Source: Dryas octopetala (lineage: Eukaryota > Streptophyta > Magnoliopsida > Rosales > Rosaceae). Taken from it: DNA of 64,000 nucleotides. This document shows, piece by piece, positions 12,511 to 24,054 of the stretch. The first letter of the stretch is position 1; each line of letters begins with the position of its first letter. The notes beneath the pieces were generated by a model. It worked only from the letters and a program-made list of their open reading frames with translations. It ran no database searches and was not told where the DNA came from. A program made the translations under genes and the position numbers. The stretch lies in the NCBI GenBank assembly GCA_963921425.1, contig OY992835.1, positions 3,162,001 through 3,226,000 of the forward strand. The letters are read 5' to 3'.

Positions 12511-13439
12511 CTCTCACCACCTTCCTGATCTTCTCTGTAAGTTCATATAAAAACTACCAATAAATTATAGAATTTCAATTTTTCAAAATATTTATATAGG
12601 AGACGAGCCCTTTGAGATTTGTGATAAACTACAGAGCTTCAAATCATCATTACACAGTTGACCCTCTATTAATTAAATTTTTTTTTTTTTGAGGAACCAA
12701 CTTACTTCCATGGTGAATAATTAATAATTATATTACTTAATGATTAATTGCTTTTTGCAAAAGTTCCCGTCATAGTATTAATTATTAGAAAGGAAAAAAA
12801 AAAAAGCACATGCTTATGTGTATATATATATTGTATAAAAATTATTTACATAGATACATGCATTCATTTACATAGATAACTTTAGTGATATCAAATTTAT
12901 TTAAAAAAACTTATGAAAATAAATTTTACTACTAAGAGTATCTCCAGTAGTGACTCAAATCCTGACTCAAATTTAAATTTGAGTCAAAATAATCAAAAAT
13001 CCTCTCCAGTAGTGACTCAAATCTATCTCAAATTGGAAAAAACTCAAACTTGAACCCAAATTGGGAAAATACTGTTCACTGACTGAAATCTGAGTCCAGG
13101 CATAAATTACACAACTAGCTAGTGCATATATAAGGAATCCCAATAGGCATCCCTTTATAAGTTTTGGGTTTTGGTCATGGGCGAGAGATATGTGGGTTAT
13201 GGGCCAACTTTGTGGAACAGTACGTGTTATGGGTCAGGTTATCGGGTCATGTCATTGGTTAAGGCGCGTTTTCTTGTTTTTTTCCATAAAATTCAGGGTT
13301 TTTGCTGCTGCTACTTGATTGTGTTCTTGTTGTCGCCATCTATTCTGCTGCCGTTGGTAATTAATTTCTACCTGCGGATTAAGTTTTTCTTTCGATTCTT
13401 ATTTTATGCTTTGAAGCTATGTATGACTTATCAGCCTAA
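12511..13439. other. DUF4220 promoter side, MITE-like remnant and leader-like sequence
   Basis: About 430 bp of AT-rich upstream sequence of the DUF4220 gene. At 12951 and 13003 the phrase CTCCAGTAGTGACTCAAATC occurs twice, typical of a small TIR-type element remnant. From about 13150 the text looks like a retroelement leader or 5' UTR preceding the gag-like remnant. No PBS or 5' LTR could be recognised. Confidence 0.35.
12589..12598 (-). promoter_or_regulatory. Possible TATA box of the DUF4220 gene
   Basis: On the minus strand CTATATAAAT lies about 80-90 bp upstream of the start codon, a plausible TATA position for a short 5' UTR. AT-rich surroundings make chance matches common. Confidence 0.35.
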
Positions 13440-13858
13440 ATTACGCCTGAGAAACTTGATGGATTCAATTATGTTAAGTGGGCACAAAGTTCTTATTTAT
13501 ATATCATCTGACCGTGGACTATGGAGTTATTTTACTAGTGAAAATATTGATCCTGCTGACTATCGTAACTGGTTGGCTGATGAATTCTATGACCAAAGAG
13601 GTTCGTTGTTGATTAAGAGTGGAGCAATGACTGCTAGGGATTTTTGGGAGATTGCTAATGATTTTTATTATATTGCTCAAGAAGACTTTGGCTCTTCTCT
13701 TCTCACATGTGATTGGAGGTTCGGTGACACGACGTCCACTACTACCCTTGGTTGGACCGGTATCCCTTGTGATTTTAACTGTGTTTTTCAGGTGGGAATA
13801 GGTCCGAGAATATATGTTTATTCAAATCCTGCAGAGCATAAGATCACTATATTCTACT
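13440..13858 (+). pseudogene. Copia-type gag-like remnant
   Basis: Reading from 13440 gives ITPEKLDGFNYVKWAQSSY, matching the start of plant Copia Gag/UBN2 domains (KLNGxNYxxWxxS). A frameshift near 13490-13500 moves the frame to SSDRGLWSYFTSENIDPADY and onwards. The later part is not recognisable as Gag. An open frame from 13171 covers the region only because it crosses the shift in a different phase. Together with the Copia RNase H end at 20600-20815 it suggests a retroelement frame around the gene fragments between them. Confidence 0.5.
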
Positions 13859-14573
13859 GAGTCTTTTTTAGAGTCTTCTATTCAAGGGGAGACTACATGT
13901 GAAGAGAAGACTTATGATGATTTCGAATTACCTGATTTTGTTCCGACTACATGTGAAGGTTTTAATGATTTTGATGATTTTTGACTAAATATATTGTTTA
14001 AATTTGCGGATGATTGTGTGGATAGTCCTCATGAGGATGTTGGCGAGTTCTTTGATAAATATGAAGATTTAAGTCCTTTGAATTTAGTGCTTACTCTTAC
14101 GTTTGATGGCCCGCATGAAGTTTTTGAGGTTCATCATGATTTTGTGGGAACTGGAAAAATTCTTTAACAATGATATTAGCAAACTTGGAGTTGAATGGAT
14201 GTGAAAATCTTTCATCAGTGTTGTCAAAGAAAATCCTATGTTTCGAATTTTCAAGGTACAAATATTTCTCTTGAAATTTGTGCATATGATAATATTGATT
14301 TTATTGGGGTGAATTCTTTCCTCTTTAAATCTGCTGAAAGGCTAACACCAAGGTTATGGTTTATGAAGTTACTCATGGAGAGTGATAACAGTTATTAAAA
14401 GGTGCATATTAAGCTGAATGAAGGAGAATCGTCTCTGAGGGCAACTAAAACTGTGTCTGGAGCGTATCTGAGGGATCGATCCCATAACAATTAAGAAAAA
14501 AAAGCTTGATTTGGATGGGCTTGTGGTCATTGGTGAGAATAACTCAAAGACCTAGCAGACATGTGTTATTCTT
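13859..14573 (+). other. Degenerate coding-like stretch, unidentified
   Basis: Short acid-rich open segments (for example TTCEEKTYDDFELPDFVP from about 13893) are interrupted by stops. I cannot assign a family. It may be further cargo or diverged retroelement sequence. Confidence 0.3.
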
Positions 14574-15430
14574 GCTAAAAACTTCAAGCGGCCTACTGTT
14601 TCTCGTTTATGTTCTCTTCTGGATAATTACAACCCAATGATGGGTGAAAAGAAGTTGTCACCTTTGAGGAGAGGCAAGAGCAAGCTGCATTCATAGAATA
14701 AATCAGCTACATTCATAGAAGAAATCAGCAAAACTGCTCCCATTAAATATCTTCACAAGTATCTCTCATGCAAGGGCGTTTTATCTGAGAACAATCAAGA
14801 TTTTAAAAAAACATTGAACATTATCTGGTTAGATCTTTATGGCCGTGGTGGAACATCTGCTTCCTCCTCTCTTTTGAACACGTTGTTGGTGAAATTAACC
14901 CGTTTGGTATCCTACTCAAATTTTTTTTTTTCAAATATTAAGATTTTTTTTTTAAATGTGATTTTTCAAAATCAATTTTTAAAATTTGAAAACTTGTTTG
15001 GTATGAAATTTGAAAACAATTTTTAAATTTTAAAAATGATGGCAGCTAATTAAGGAAGAAGGAAGTGTAAAAAAAAAAAAAAAGAGAAAAACGATATTTT
15101 ATCATTTTTAAAAAGAGGCATTTTTTGAATTTTTTTTTCTAAAAAACTGTTTTTGAAAATGGTCTACCAAACACGCTTTCTTGACTAAAACTTGTTTTTT
15201 TGTTTTTGAAAAATAAAAATAATTTTTAAATAGAATACCAAATAGGCCCTGAGGAACGTTGAAGAAGAGGTTTTTGGCTTCCACAATTGGCTTCAGTTTT
15301 ACCTTGAAGAAGCAAAAGGAAGGGTTGACTATCAAAGGTTATATTTTTCCCCTTCGACGTGGGCCAACTCCAAAATCTAAAACCGTTGCTTACAATCCAT
15401 GTTGAATGGAGTGGTCTTCGGAAGCTGATG
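14574..15430 (+). pseudogene. XendoU-family (poly-U-specific endoribonuclease) pseudogene split by a MITE
   Basis: Conceptual translation gives, in order, LLDNYNPMMG, EEISKTAPIKYLHKYLSCKG, IIWLDLYGRGGTSASSS, FEHVVGEI, then after an insertion EEEVFGFHNWLQFYLEEAKG, RVDYQ and LLTIHVEWSGLRK. These are consecutive landmarks of plant XendoU proteins. The probable catalytic residues are both His (in FEHV and GFHNW) and the Lys after EWSG. The copy is dead: there are stops (near 14699), frameshifts, a 23-bp tandem duplication around 14684-14730, and a 353-bp MITE between the two His motifs. I see no intron across roughly 190 codons, which would fit a processed copy. The family is involved in RNA processing. 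Confidence 0.75.
14898..15250. mobile_element. MITE inserted in the XendoU pseudogene
   Basis: The 353-bp AT-rich insert has inverted ends CCCGTTTGGTAT and ATACCAAATAGG. It interrupts the XendoU reading sequence exactly between GEI and the EEEVFGFHNW segment. It is non-coding. TIR type suggests a Harbinger- or hAT-like MITE; the target duplication is not clear. Confidence 0.6.
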
Positions 15431-15453
15431 ACTCAAAGTATAATTGTTGATGA

Positions 15454-15776
<323 letters not shown>

Positions 15777-15918
15777 ACCCGAGAATTGCATTTGACCCTG
15801 GAATTCATCAAATTGTTGGTATTGATTCAGGTGGTTATCTTTTGTTGTTTGAGTGGGTCATTGATGGTGAGTTAGCATGCAATGGTTCATCAGATGAAAT
15901 TTTCCTATTGATTGATAC
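15777..15918 (+). other. Coding-like remnant left of the hAT insertion, unidentified
   Basis: An open stretch (NPRIAFDPGIHQIVGIDSGG and onwards) runs to the hAT target site. In the same sense, sequence right of the hAT (20473-20550) reads IDTSDGSSTSFSGADEGLIV, so both sides probably belonged to one reading frame before insertion. I do not recognise the family. Confidence 0.35.
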
Positions 15919-16299
15919 TAGGGGTGGGAATAGGTCGGTTTTTACCAACAACCGACCCATTACCAACCCATGTTTCCTGGCCGATATGCACCCGACAACC
16001 AGCCCAACCAAGTTGGGCCGATAATTCCAACCGACCCATGTAGAGGCCGGTTGGTTATGGTTTTGAGAATTGGCAAAAGTCGGGTGGCCGATAATGACCC
16101 GAGCAACCGACTTTGGTAAACTCAGCCCAACACTCACTAACTGGCCCAAGCCCAAAAAAAATTGACTTGAGTGGCTCAAGCCCAAACTCAGTCACTCGTC
16201 TCTCTCTGAATCTATAAGTCTCTTGACGAATCAATCTCCTCTCCTCAGTCCTCACTCTCTCAAGCCAGTCAACTCTCACTCTATCTCTCTCAGCTCGAC

Positions 16300-19200
16300 T
16301 GTAACGACCCGACCCAAATTTCACGAGAAATTTAAATTTTTATTCGTAATGGCCATTTAGAGGCGTAGTGAGAAATTGAATTGTGAGACCTCATATTTTT
16401 TTTCAAAAATTTATTTTAAATATTTTGAGGATTTATTTGGATCATTTTGGGGATTTATTTTGAAAATAAAAAAGTTTTGGTTTAATTTTTAATTTATGTT
16501 TTAAATTGGGCTTGACCCAAAAGTTGACTTTTAAAACTAATGGGCTTTTGATTTTGACTCTGGACTTGTTACAAAGATCTCGAGCCCACAATTTCATAGA
16601 CATGTAGCACGCGTTGATCCGAGTTACGGTTTAGGAGTTACGGATCGTACAAATGTGGGGCAATTGTGTAAAATTGCACTTAAGGGTTTTAAAAAGCCAT
16701 TTTTATTTCTGAAAATTCGGATCCTCTCTCCTCTCTCCAGAAAATTCTACAACTCTCTCTCTCTCCATTTCCTCTTTCTCTCTCCCGCAGCCCCCCTACC
16801 CGAAACCACCAGGTGCCACAGCCACCACCACCGACCACAGCCACCACAACCGACCACCGGCAAGCCCTTCCCCGGCGCCGACCACCCTTCCCTGAGCGCA
16901 CCCACTCTCTCTTCTCATCCTCATTCTCTCTCCACGTGTTCTCTCTCTTCCCTTTCTCTATTCGCAGCCACCGGCCATCAACGCCGGCCATTTCCTTGCC
17001 GTCGCCAACCTCTGGCGACCTCCCCTCAAGTCGGCCGTCACCCGCAACTTTTCCCTTCGCCGAGCAGCCCCTCTTGGCTCGCAGAAACAGCCCAAAAAGC
17101 CCAGACCCGCCGGCCTTATCCTCCAAAATTTCTGGCCCAACGTCACTTTAATCTTCAAGATTTTTAGTGGGTTTTTCTCCTTGAGGTATGGGCTTCCACT
17201 TTCCTATGAATTGGCTGTCTATTTTGAGTGATTGTGAAAAGTTAAAATTTTGGATTTTGTAACCATTCGGGTTTTCTTAAACTTTCGATTTAGAGGGCTG
17301 TTTTTGTTGTTATGCCTAACAAATCTCATCCCTAGGAACTTCATTTGCGGTTTAAAAATTTAAGTGTTGAGTGGGTTTGAGGAATTTGGTAATTTTTGGG
17401 CTTAAATCTTGTTTTGGGGCTGCCACTTTGAGCGGCACTTTAAGTAAATTCAAACCTCATTGTAAATTCATAACTAAGGATTATTTTTGGACAAAAGTTT
17501 GTGTGTATTGTTGGTATTGGCGGTATTGAATGTGGTCAGAGGAAACCGAGTTATTTTAGAACAAATTGGAGACCTTGTTAATGCCGATTCCACTCTAAGA
17601 TGAGCCTTTCGATCGAGGTGAACCTCGGACAGTTTTCTTTTAAGTTTAAGATTAATTTTGGATTTTTGGAGGATGTTGGGTTGAGCCGTGTTGGTTTTGA
17701 GAATAGGTTTGGGAGGTTAATTATAGCTTTAGGAAAGCGATTTGTCTAACCATTAGGAAGAACGTTAATTAGTTAGGACGTTGGGTTTCCTATACACACA
17801 CACACACACACACTTTTAATGGTTGTGGAGTTGGGACTAATTGTATGTTATTACTTTTTATTTAGGCGAGACGACCGTGGCTCGTGACGATCCGGTGAAG
17901 GATCGAAATTAGATTTCCCAATTTGTGAGTAGACTTTAATTTATTTTAGAAATGTTTATACATTTTATAATTTAATTCTTTTCTGGCTATCTTGAGTTAT
18001 GTTTGAGAGCTAAGAATTTTTGAGTTGGATGTTTGATTTTGACTAATGTTTATAAAAAAAAACCACATTATTTCAATTATTTCATGATATTAGTTTTATT
18101 TGGAGATTTGACGTATAGATTTGAACGTTGGGCTTTCAAATATGTTCACGAATAATATTTCTAAATCATGACTTTTGCATGTTGATTTCTTGAAGTTTGG
18201 GGTTTCTTGGATCATATTATAGTTTCTCTTTCTCAAGTTTATGATTTATTTTATTTTTGGCCTATTGCGAGGAAGATTGATTTATATGGACTCATTACTT
18301 TTCAAGATAAGTTTCATAACATGTTTGAAAGCTTGAATTTTAAGGTTAAACGATTGTGATTGGTGGAGTTGTTATTTAGTTTATTAAAAGATTACATATA
18401 ATTTGGATGTTCATTTCTTTGAATGTTTATGTATGGTTTGAGATGTTGTGATTTGAGGAAAGACACCTTTTTGATGAGTTGGATTGTTAAGGAGAGTTTT
18501 GGAAGGAATTGAAAAATGATTAATCTTTTATCTCAAAAGTAAGTATAAATTTAAAGAGTATTTAAAAACTGTTGTGTAAATGCACGTACTGATCGGACGA
18601 GCCTGCCTGTGTAAAATGCACGAGATTGTGGCCAGGATATGAGCCTGCTCGTGCAGAGTGACCTCTCCGTACGAGATTGTGGCCATGAGGTGAGCCTGCT
18701 CGTGCGGAGTGACCTCTTCGTACGAGATTGTGACCAGGATACGAGCCTGCTCGTGTAGAGTGACCTTTCCGTACGAGATTGTGGCCAGGATACGAGTCTG
18801 CTCGTGCAGAGTGACCTCTATGTAAGAGATTGTGGCTAGGATTTGAGCCTGCTCGTGCGCGGGATTGTGGCCAGGACATTGTCTGTAGTTACGGGTTTGA
18901 GTACGGTGAAACTTCATTCCCCATTTCAAGGATTTTTCTATAATATAAGTTTAAAGAGGAAATTTCTTTTTCTGTTAATTTGGATTATTAAATATGGTGC
19001 TACAGAATACTTTTACTCAGAAAGTTTTAAAGAACGACTTCTTACTTGTTTAACGCTTTTATCGTGTATTTAAATAGTTCCTTTGACATTTGAAAAGAGA
19101 TTTTAAAAATAGTTTTAAAGCTGGGGGATTTCAAAGAGCGATTGTAAGGTCTTAAAGGTTTTTATTTTATGACTTCTAAAAGATAATCTAATTTTATGTT

Positions 19201-19650
19201 TCGTTTTCTTAACTTGTCCACTCACTGAGTTATCCCACAATTTTCTTGTTTTGTCTTAAACTGTTCCCCCCAGGCCTTAGCTTTGGTGGAGGTCGAGCCA
19301 ATCACGTTGACGCATAACGTTCATTTTCTTTACTCGGATCTTGTAGGCATCACTTCCATTTTGGAAGTTCCTTTTTACTTTAACTGTAAAATTTGCTGTA
19401 ATAGAAGTAGTGGCTCTGAGAACCATACTGGAACTTTATATTATTGTGGTGTTGTTTGGGTCTGAGACCCCTTTTCGGTTGTGGTAGAAGTGGCTGATGT
19501 TTTTAGAAGTTTTTTTACAGGTTAATAAATTTTGGGTTAGTCCATTTTAAGGGGAGGTTCTGCCGAATTTTCGGTAGAATTTTCCTTTATTTTGGATTCC
19601 CACAAGACTCTCTCCGAGATTCAGGGTGGAATCTGGGGGCGGTCATGTCA
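16300..19650 (+). mobile_element. Solo LTR, 3351 bp, gypsy type
   Basis: It begins TGTAACGACCCGACCC and ends GGGGGCGGTCATGTCA, the same termini as the 1-4422 LTR in opposite orientation. It is flanked by a perfect 5-bp duplication TCGAC (16295-16299 and 19651-19655). No PBS, PPT or coding region is present, so the rest was lost by LTR-LTR recombination. Inside are a (CA)n run at 17794-17813, the LTR block conserved across this window (about 17871-17910) and a 51-bp tandem array (18598-18880). Open frames at 16655-17167 are C-rich low-complexity sequence, not a supported gene. Confidence 0.9.
18598..18880. repeat. 51-bp tandem array in the solo LTR
   Basis: About 5.5 diverged copies with the landmark GTGCAGAGTGACCTCT at 18651, 18702, 18753 and 18804, exactly 51 bp apart. 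Because 51 is divisible by three, open frames of 17-residue repeats appear on the minus strand by construction. Confidence 0.85.
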
Positions 19651-20599
19651 TCGACACCACCGCGTCGCCACCACACCCCCACCATAATCTTCTCCCCTGC
19701 ACCAACACTATACCACGCCTCTCAATCTCTCTCTCCTCAGTTCTCAGTTCTCACTCTCTCTCATCTTCTCTAAGTTCTCTCAACTCTCACTGACCCAGTG
19801 ACCCGCACCTCTCTCTCTCTCAAACTCTCCTCTGTTTCAGACTTTCAGTCATCACGTCCTCCAAATTAGACTCAGGTATGTTTAATTTCAACTTTATTTC
19901 ACTTTTCTTTAGTTTAATTTCCACTTGCAAACAATGAATTTAGGGTTTTGTCATTTTAGGGTTTTCAATATTAATTTGGGGATTTTGATGTTGGCAGTTC
20001 AATTTGGGGAATTTGACTCAAAATCAGGCACTTGGTGATTAGCTAGCTGCATGACGAATTGGATATTAATATTGAATCATTGATTGTATTCCTTTTTGTC
20101 TTCTTGTTCTAAAAGACTGGATAATGGATATTGAATTATTGATATTGATTGGCTGAACGTAATTAGCTAGCTGCATGGTGAATTAGTGATGAATCTGATG
20201 ATGTTTTTTGTTTTTGTGATGATATTTGGCTGTTATAAACTTATGTTTAAAGGTTTAAAATTTTAAATTGTTTGTGAAAAAAAAAAAAAAAAAAAAGAGT
20301 CGGATGCCATTCATTACCGACCCACCAATCAACCGACAAAGTCGGATGACACCCAGTACTCGACCCATAATAGTCGGATTGGTAATGATTTTGAGAATTG
20401 GCTAAAGTTGGGTGGTCGGGTGGGTCGGTTGTTTGGCCGATAATGGCCCGACCCGACCCATTCCTAGCCCTAATTGATACAAGTGATGGGTCTTCTACTA
20501 GTTTTTCTGGTGCTGATGAAGGTCTCATCGTATTGGGTGATAGGAAGTAAAAGTGGCTATGTTGATTTTCTTGGCGTGGACTCTTTTAATTTTACGGTT

Positions 20600-20815
20600 G
20601 TCATGAACTTAAAATCAATCAATTGAAGACTGATATGCTAAAGTTGATAGATATTTTGTCAACATGAGTTTGGAGATTGTAATAAACATTACTCCTTTTG
20701 TGAAGAATGAAGATCAATTAGTTGATCTACTTACCAAGACGGTTTCCAATTACAGAGTTCTACAACTCATTTGGCAAGTTGGACAGATGAAGTGTTTATG
20801 TACCAACTTCAAGGA
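20600..20815 (+). pseudogene. Copia RNase H C-terminal remnant
   Basis: Translation yields AKVDRYFVNMSLEIVINITP followed by FVKNEDQLVDLLTKTVSN, matching the end of Copia pol (VDRHFIxEK...EDQLADxLTKAV). It ends with a degenerate purine-rich tract (TTCAAGGAGAG) directly before TGTTGG, the usual start of a Copia 3' LTR. RT and integrase are absent. Confidence 0.8.
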
Positions 20816-20818
20816 GAG

Positions 20819-21100
20819 TGTTGGCGTGAGTTTCCAGTTTTATTTTCCCTTATTATTTTCCTGGTCCTAGTCTAATTAGGATAAGCTTGTGTACTTTACT
20901 TATATTTGTGGTTGTTTTAATTAGTTTTCTTGTCTAAGTAGAATTCCTTATGGACATAAGATTGTACCCTTATAAATGCCTCCTAAGGGAGATGAATAGA
21001 ATAATGCTGAATTATTTTACCTAAAGCCTGAATTTTTACATCAAGCTTGTACATTTTTCTAATAATCAGGAAAACTAAGTTGATGACAGGGTGTTTGCAA
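20819..21100 (+). repeat. Copia 3' LTR, right end uncertain
   Basis: It begins TGTTGGCGTGAG just after the purine tract. A TATA-type promoter region (TATAAATGCC near 20971) and a GAATAGAATAATGC leader follow, as in many Copia LTRs. The right end lies somewhere before 21110. No matching 5' LTR was found left of 13440. Confidence 0.6.
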
Positions 21101-21113
21101 CATCAAATTAACC

Positions 21114-21650
21114 ATTAAACCAAATTAAGAAAAAGAATAAAGCACAAAATGAAGATAAGGAAGGAAGGTAGAGAAAAACCTGATGATGGGTTGCGGACTC
21201 GAAACTGAAAGCGTGAAACACAAACCAATCCGTGCAAAAGACTAATGAGAGTCTACTAATTTTCCTGTTGATATGATACTTGTCACTTCTCAGCCGTGAA
21301 TATATGCTACAGTCAACGTACGTATAGTGTCTTCACCACAAGGTCCACAACCTACAAGAAGCAGCAACCTTTGTTTTGTAGTTTGACTGTTTAACGTCTA
21401 AACTATGCACCCCTTACAATATAAGAAATATTAAACCAAAGGAAAAGAATAAAGCACAAAATGAAGATAAGGAAGAAAGATAGAGAAAAACCTGATGATG
21501 GGTTGAGAAACTTGGGTGGACTGGAAACTGGAAGCCTGAAACACGAACCAAGCTGTGCAAAAGAATAAAGAGGGCCTGCTAATTTCCTGTTGAATGTTGA
21601 TGGAGTTGATAACTTGATATGATACTTCTCACTTCTCAACCACGAATGCT
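21114..21650. repeat. Two direct repeats of ~190 bp preceding the tandem array
   Basis: 21114-21305 and 21430-21650 share AAAGCACAAAATGAAGATAA, GAGAAAAACCTGATGATGGG and later blocks at about 85-90 percent by eye. The second runs into the start of tandem unit 1. Non-coding. Confidence 0.7.
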
Positions 21651-24054
21651 AGAGAGATGAATAATAAAAAAGTTGTAAGATGTGTATGAATATATAATAA
21701 AGTAATAATTAAATAATTTAGGACAATGCTTGGCTTGCTGACTCATAAGGAGGAGCTCCTGGCCTCTTTATCAATCATCATAGTTGACATTGTATTTTTT
21801 TCTAACAGAAAGGAAAAAGGAGATGAGATCTTTTTCATTTTCAGTTTTCATTTTAGTTGTTTTATTAATATGAGATGAGATCTTTTTCCATGTCACACAT
21901 ACACATACTGTTTCCTCAACTAATCCCATTAACTTCTACTCCTTCATTCAATGCCACAATTAAGGTGAAGCAGCACTTTCTTGCCAAATTAGGTGGGCAT
22001 GCATATCATTTTCCTCTAAACTCTAGACACATAGAAAGAGAGAGAGAATCGAAGGAGACAGACATAAGAAAAGGTACATGTGTTAGAGAAAAAACAAAAA
22101 AGCAAAAAGAGTTAAATTTGTAGGGTTTATCATTAATTTGCAATATTGCCTTAAGCTTGCAAACTACTTTCGATCACCACTCAGTACGTGGTGGCCCTGC
22201 TGGGTTTATAACCCTTATTATCTCCAACAACCTCTGCTGGCATTAATTAATGGTGGAGTTTTCATTAGGTCTACAAAAGGAGAAAATTAAACTCGTCCAG
22301 TAAGTGAAAGGAAAATGCTATTGAACCATACAACAGTCCCCTGCTATATGGTATCTATTTATTGCCCTCTCTGTCAAATTTTGTTAGCGTCTCCTATGAT
22401 TCTTCAAGTACATAACATAGATATTGAATACTAATATTTAGAATGCACGCGAAGAACATTAGGAGACGATACTAGAAATATCATGATTGAAACTTTAAGG
22501 GTGTATGTGAAAAGATGATAAACCTTAAGGAATATAAATGTAAATAACTCATAGAATATATATACTATGGTCTTGATTGACAAAGAGCCGAATTCAAGGT
22601 GTCAAATTTTTATTTTTTACGAAACAGTTCAATATCTTTATGTCTTTCACTCTTATTAAGTGACAAGTCAAGAGATAAGTGAGATAGATATTATGGGTTA
22701 GTATCGCCAAATCAAATTATCAGATACTATGAAATAGTATCGCCAAATCAAATTAATCATGAAATTATGAATCTGGATTGATGTGATAGTGTTTAGTCTC
22801 ACTCTGAAAAATATATTGATGAACAAATTTGGTGACTTTAGCATGATTAATGGAAAAAAGTAAAAGATAAAAGAAAACCAAAATGAGAATGAAAAAGAAA
22901 AAGAAAAATTAAAAAAAGAAGAAGAAAAACAAAAAGAAGGAAAACAAAAAGAAAAAGATTACCCTTCCATGCATGCATGTATGCCTTTCCTCCTCTAGTG
23001 TTAGAAGTTAGAACGAAGGCAAAAAAAGACAGATGTTAATTATGATGATGCCACATCTCTTGGTAAGGAGGAGCTCCTCCTGAGGAAGACAAGCACTGTC
23101 CCAAATTATTTAATTATTACTTAATCACTCATACACCCCTTATAACTTTTTACAATACTCAAAAGTATGCATGTATTGATTTAAAAATTTCAAGAACACA
23201 AAAATTATAGTTTGTAATTTTGAAAATAGATTCTCGGAGTGTAAGACCGTCGATCTATCTATTTAGGTGCGGGTCAATCGACAACAAGAATACAGTGACA
23301 ATTGTGAGTACAAGAGCAGCTACTTGAGTGTGTTTAGATATGATTTAGTATGTTTTAAAATTTAGAATTTAGAGTTTTTCTTTAGAGTTAATTAGAAATA
23401 GGTCCAATTTTGGAGGGTTATTCAGACTAAAATCATATAGGAATTTAGATTTGTACTTAAATCCAATTTTTAAGGCTAAGGTCCAAAAAATGGACTGTTT
23501 AAAAATTTTGACTCATATTATCTCTTAAAATCCTATTTTAGTGCTATTAAGAAGGGGCCTTCGGCCTATAAGATAATTAATATGAATTAATTTTAAAAAT
23601 TATGAAAGATAATATCCGTTAGAACATTTTTAATTTTACATTTTTTAATTAAAACATTCAAGATTATCTAGTTTTTATGTTTTATAATTTAAAATAATAA
23701 AAGATAATATTCGTTTAAATTCTACAAATATAAAAAAAAAAAAAAAAGAATTAACCCACAAAATCAAAAATAATCAAACAAGTAAGAAAAAAAGTATATA
23801 TAAGTACATTTTCAATTGTACCAATACATGGATTGGTATATATATATATATATATATTTGATTAGGTGCGCACCAACGAACATACGCACCTGATTCGAAC
23901 GCTCGGTTTTCGCCGCCGATCACTCGGCTATGTTAGTTCATTTCCCGAATTTTGAGGGTAAATCTCCATCTTTTCACCTCATCCCCTCCTACCATATAGA
24001 ATGGAGTTGGTAGAGATGTTCACTACAAGAACCATCACATTTCGCAACAAACCG
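21582..24054. repeat. 2.5-kb tandem unit 1
   Basis: First of four head-to-tail units (2473 bp). It contains an inverted-repeat pair (about 21667-21790 and 23028-23152), a purine-rich tract, a (TA)n run near 23838, and at its right edge the 5' 39 bp of a CACTA element (24021-24059). It lacks the short internal duplication around (TA)n seen in units 2-4. Non-coding. Confidence 0.9.

Larger units (their letters stand above)
15919..20472. mobile_element. hAT-like DNA transposon hosting a solo LTR
   Basis: The ends are TAGGGGTGGGAATAGGTCGG on the left and, reverse-complemented, TAGGGCTAGGAATGGGTCGG on the right (17 of 20 match). Both sides are flanked by a perfect 8-bp duplication ATTGATAC (15911-15918 and 20473-20480), the hAT hallmark. 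Removing the nested LTR (16300-19650) and its duplicated 5 bp leaves a ~1.2-kb element with subterminal CCGACCC/GGTCGG repeats and no transposase, so it is non-autonomous. Confidence 0.88.

Noticed and set aside
16655..17167. 170-codon Pro/Ser-rich frame and its opposite-strand partner
   Set aside because: Lies inside the solo LTR in CT-rich leader-like sequence; several frames are open on both strands and none resembles a protein.
18528..18929. 17-residue repeat protein on the minus strand
   Set aside because: Created by the 51-bp tandem array, whose period is divisible by three.
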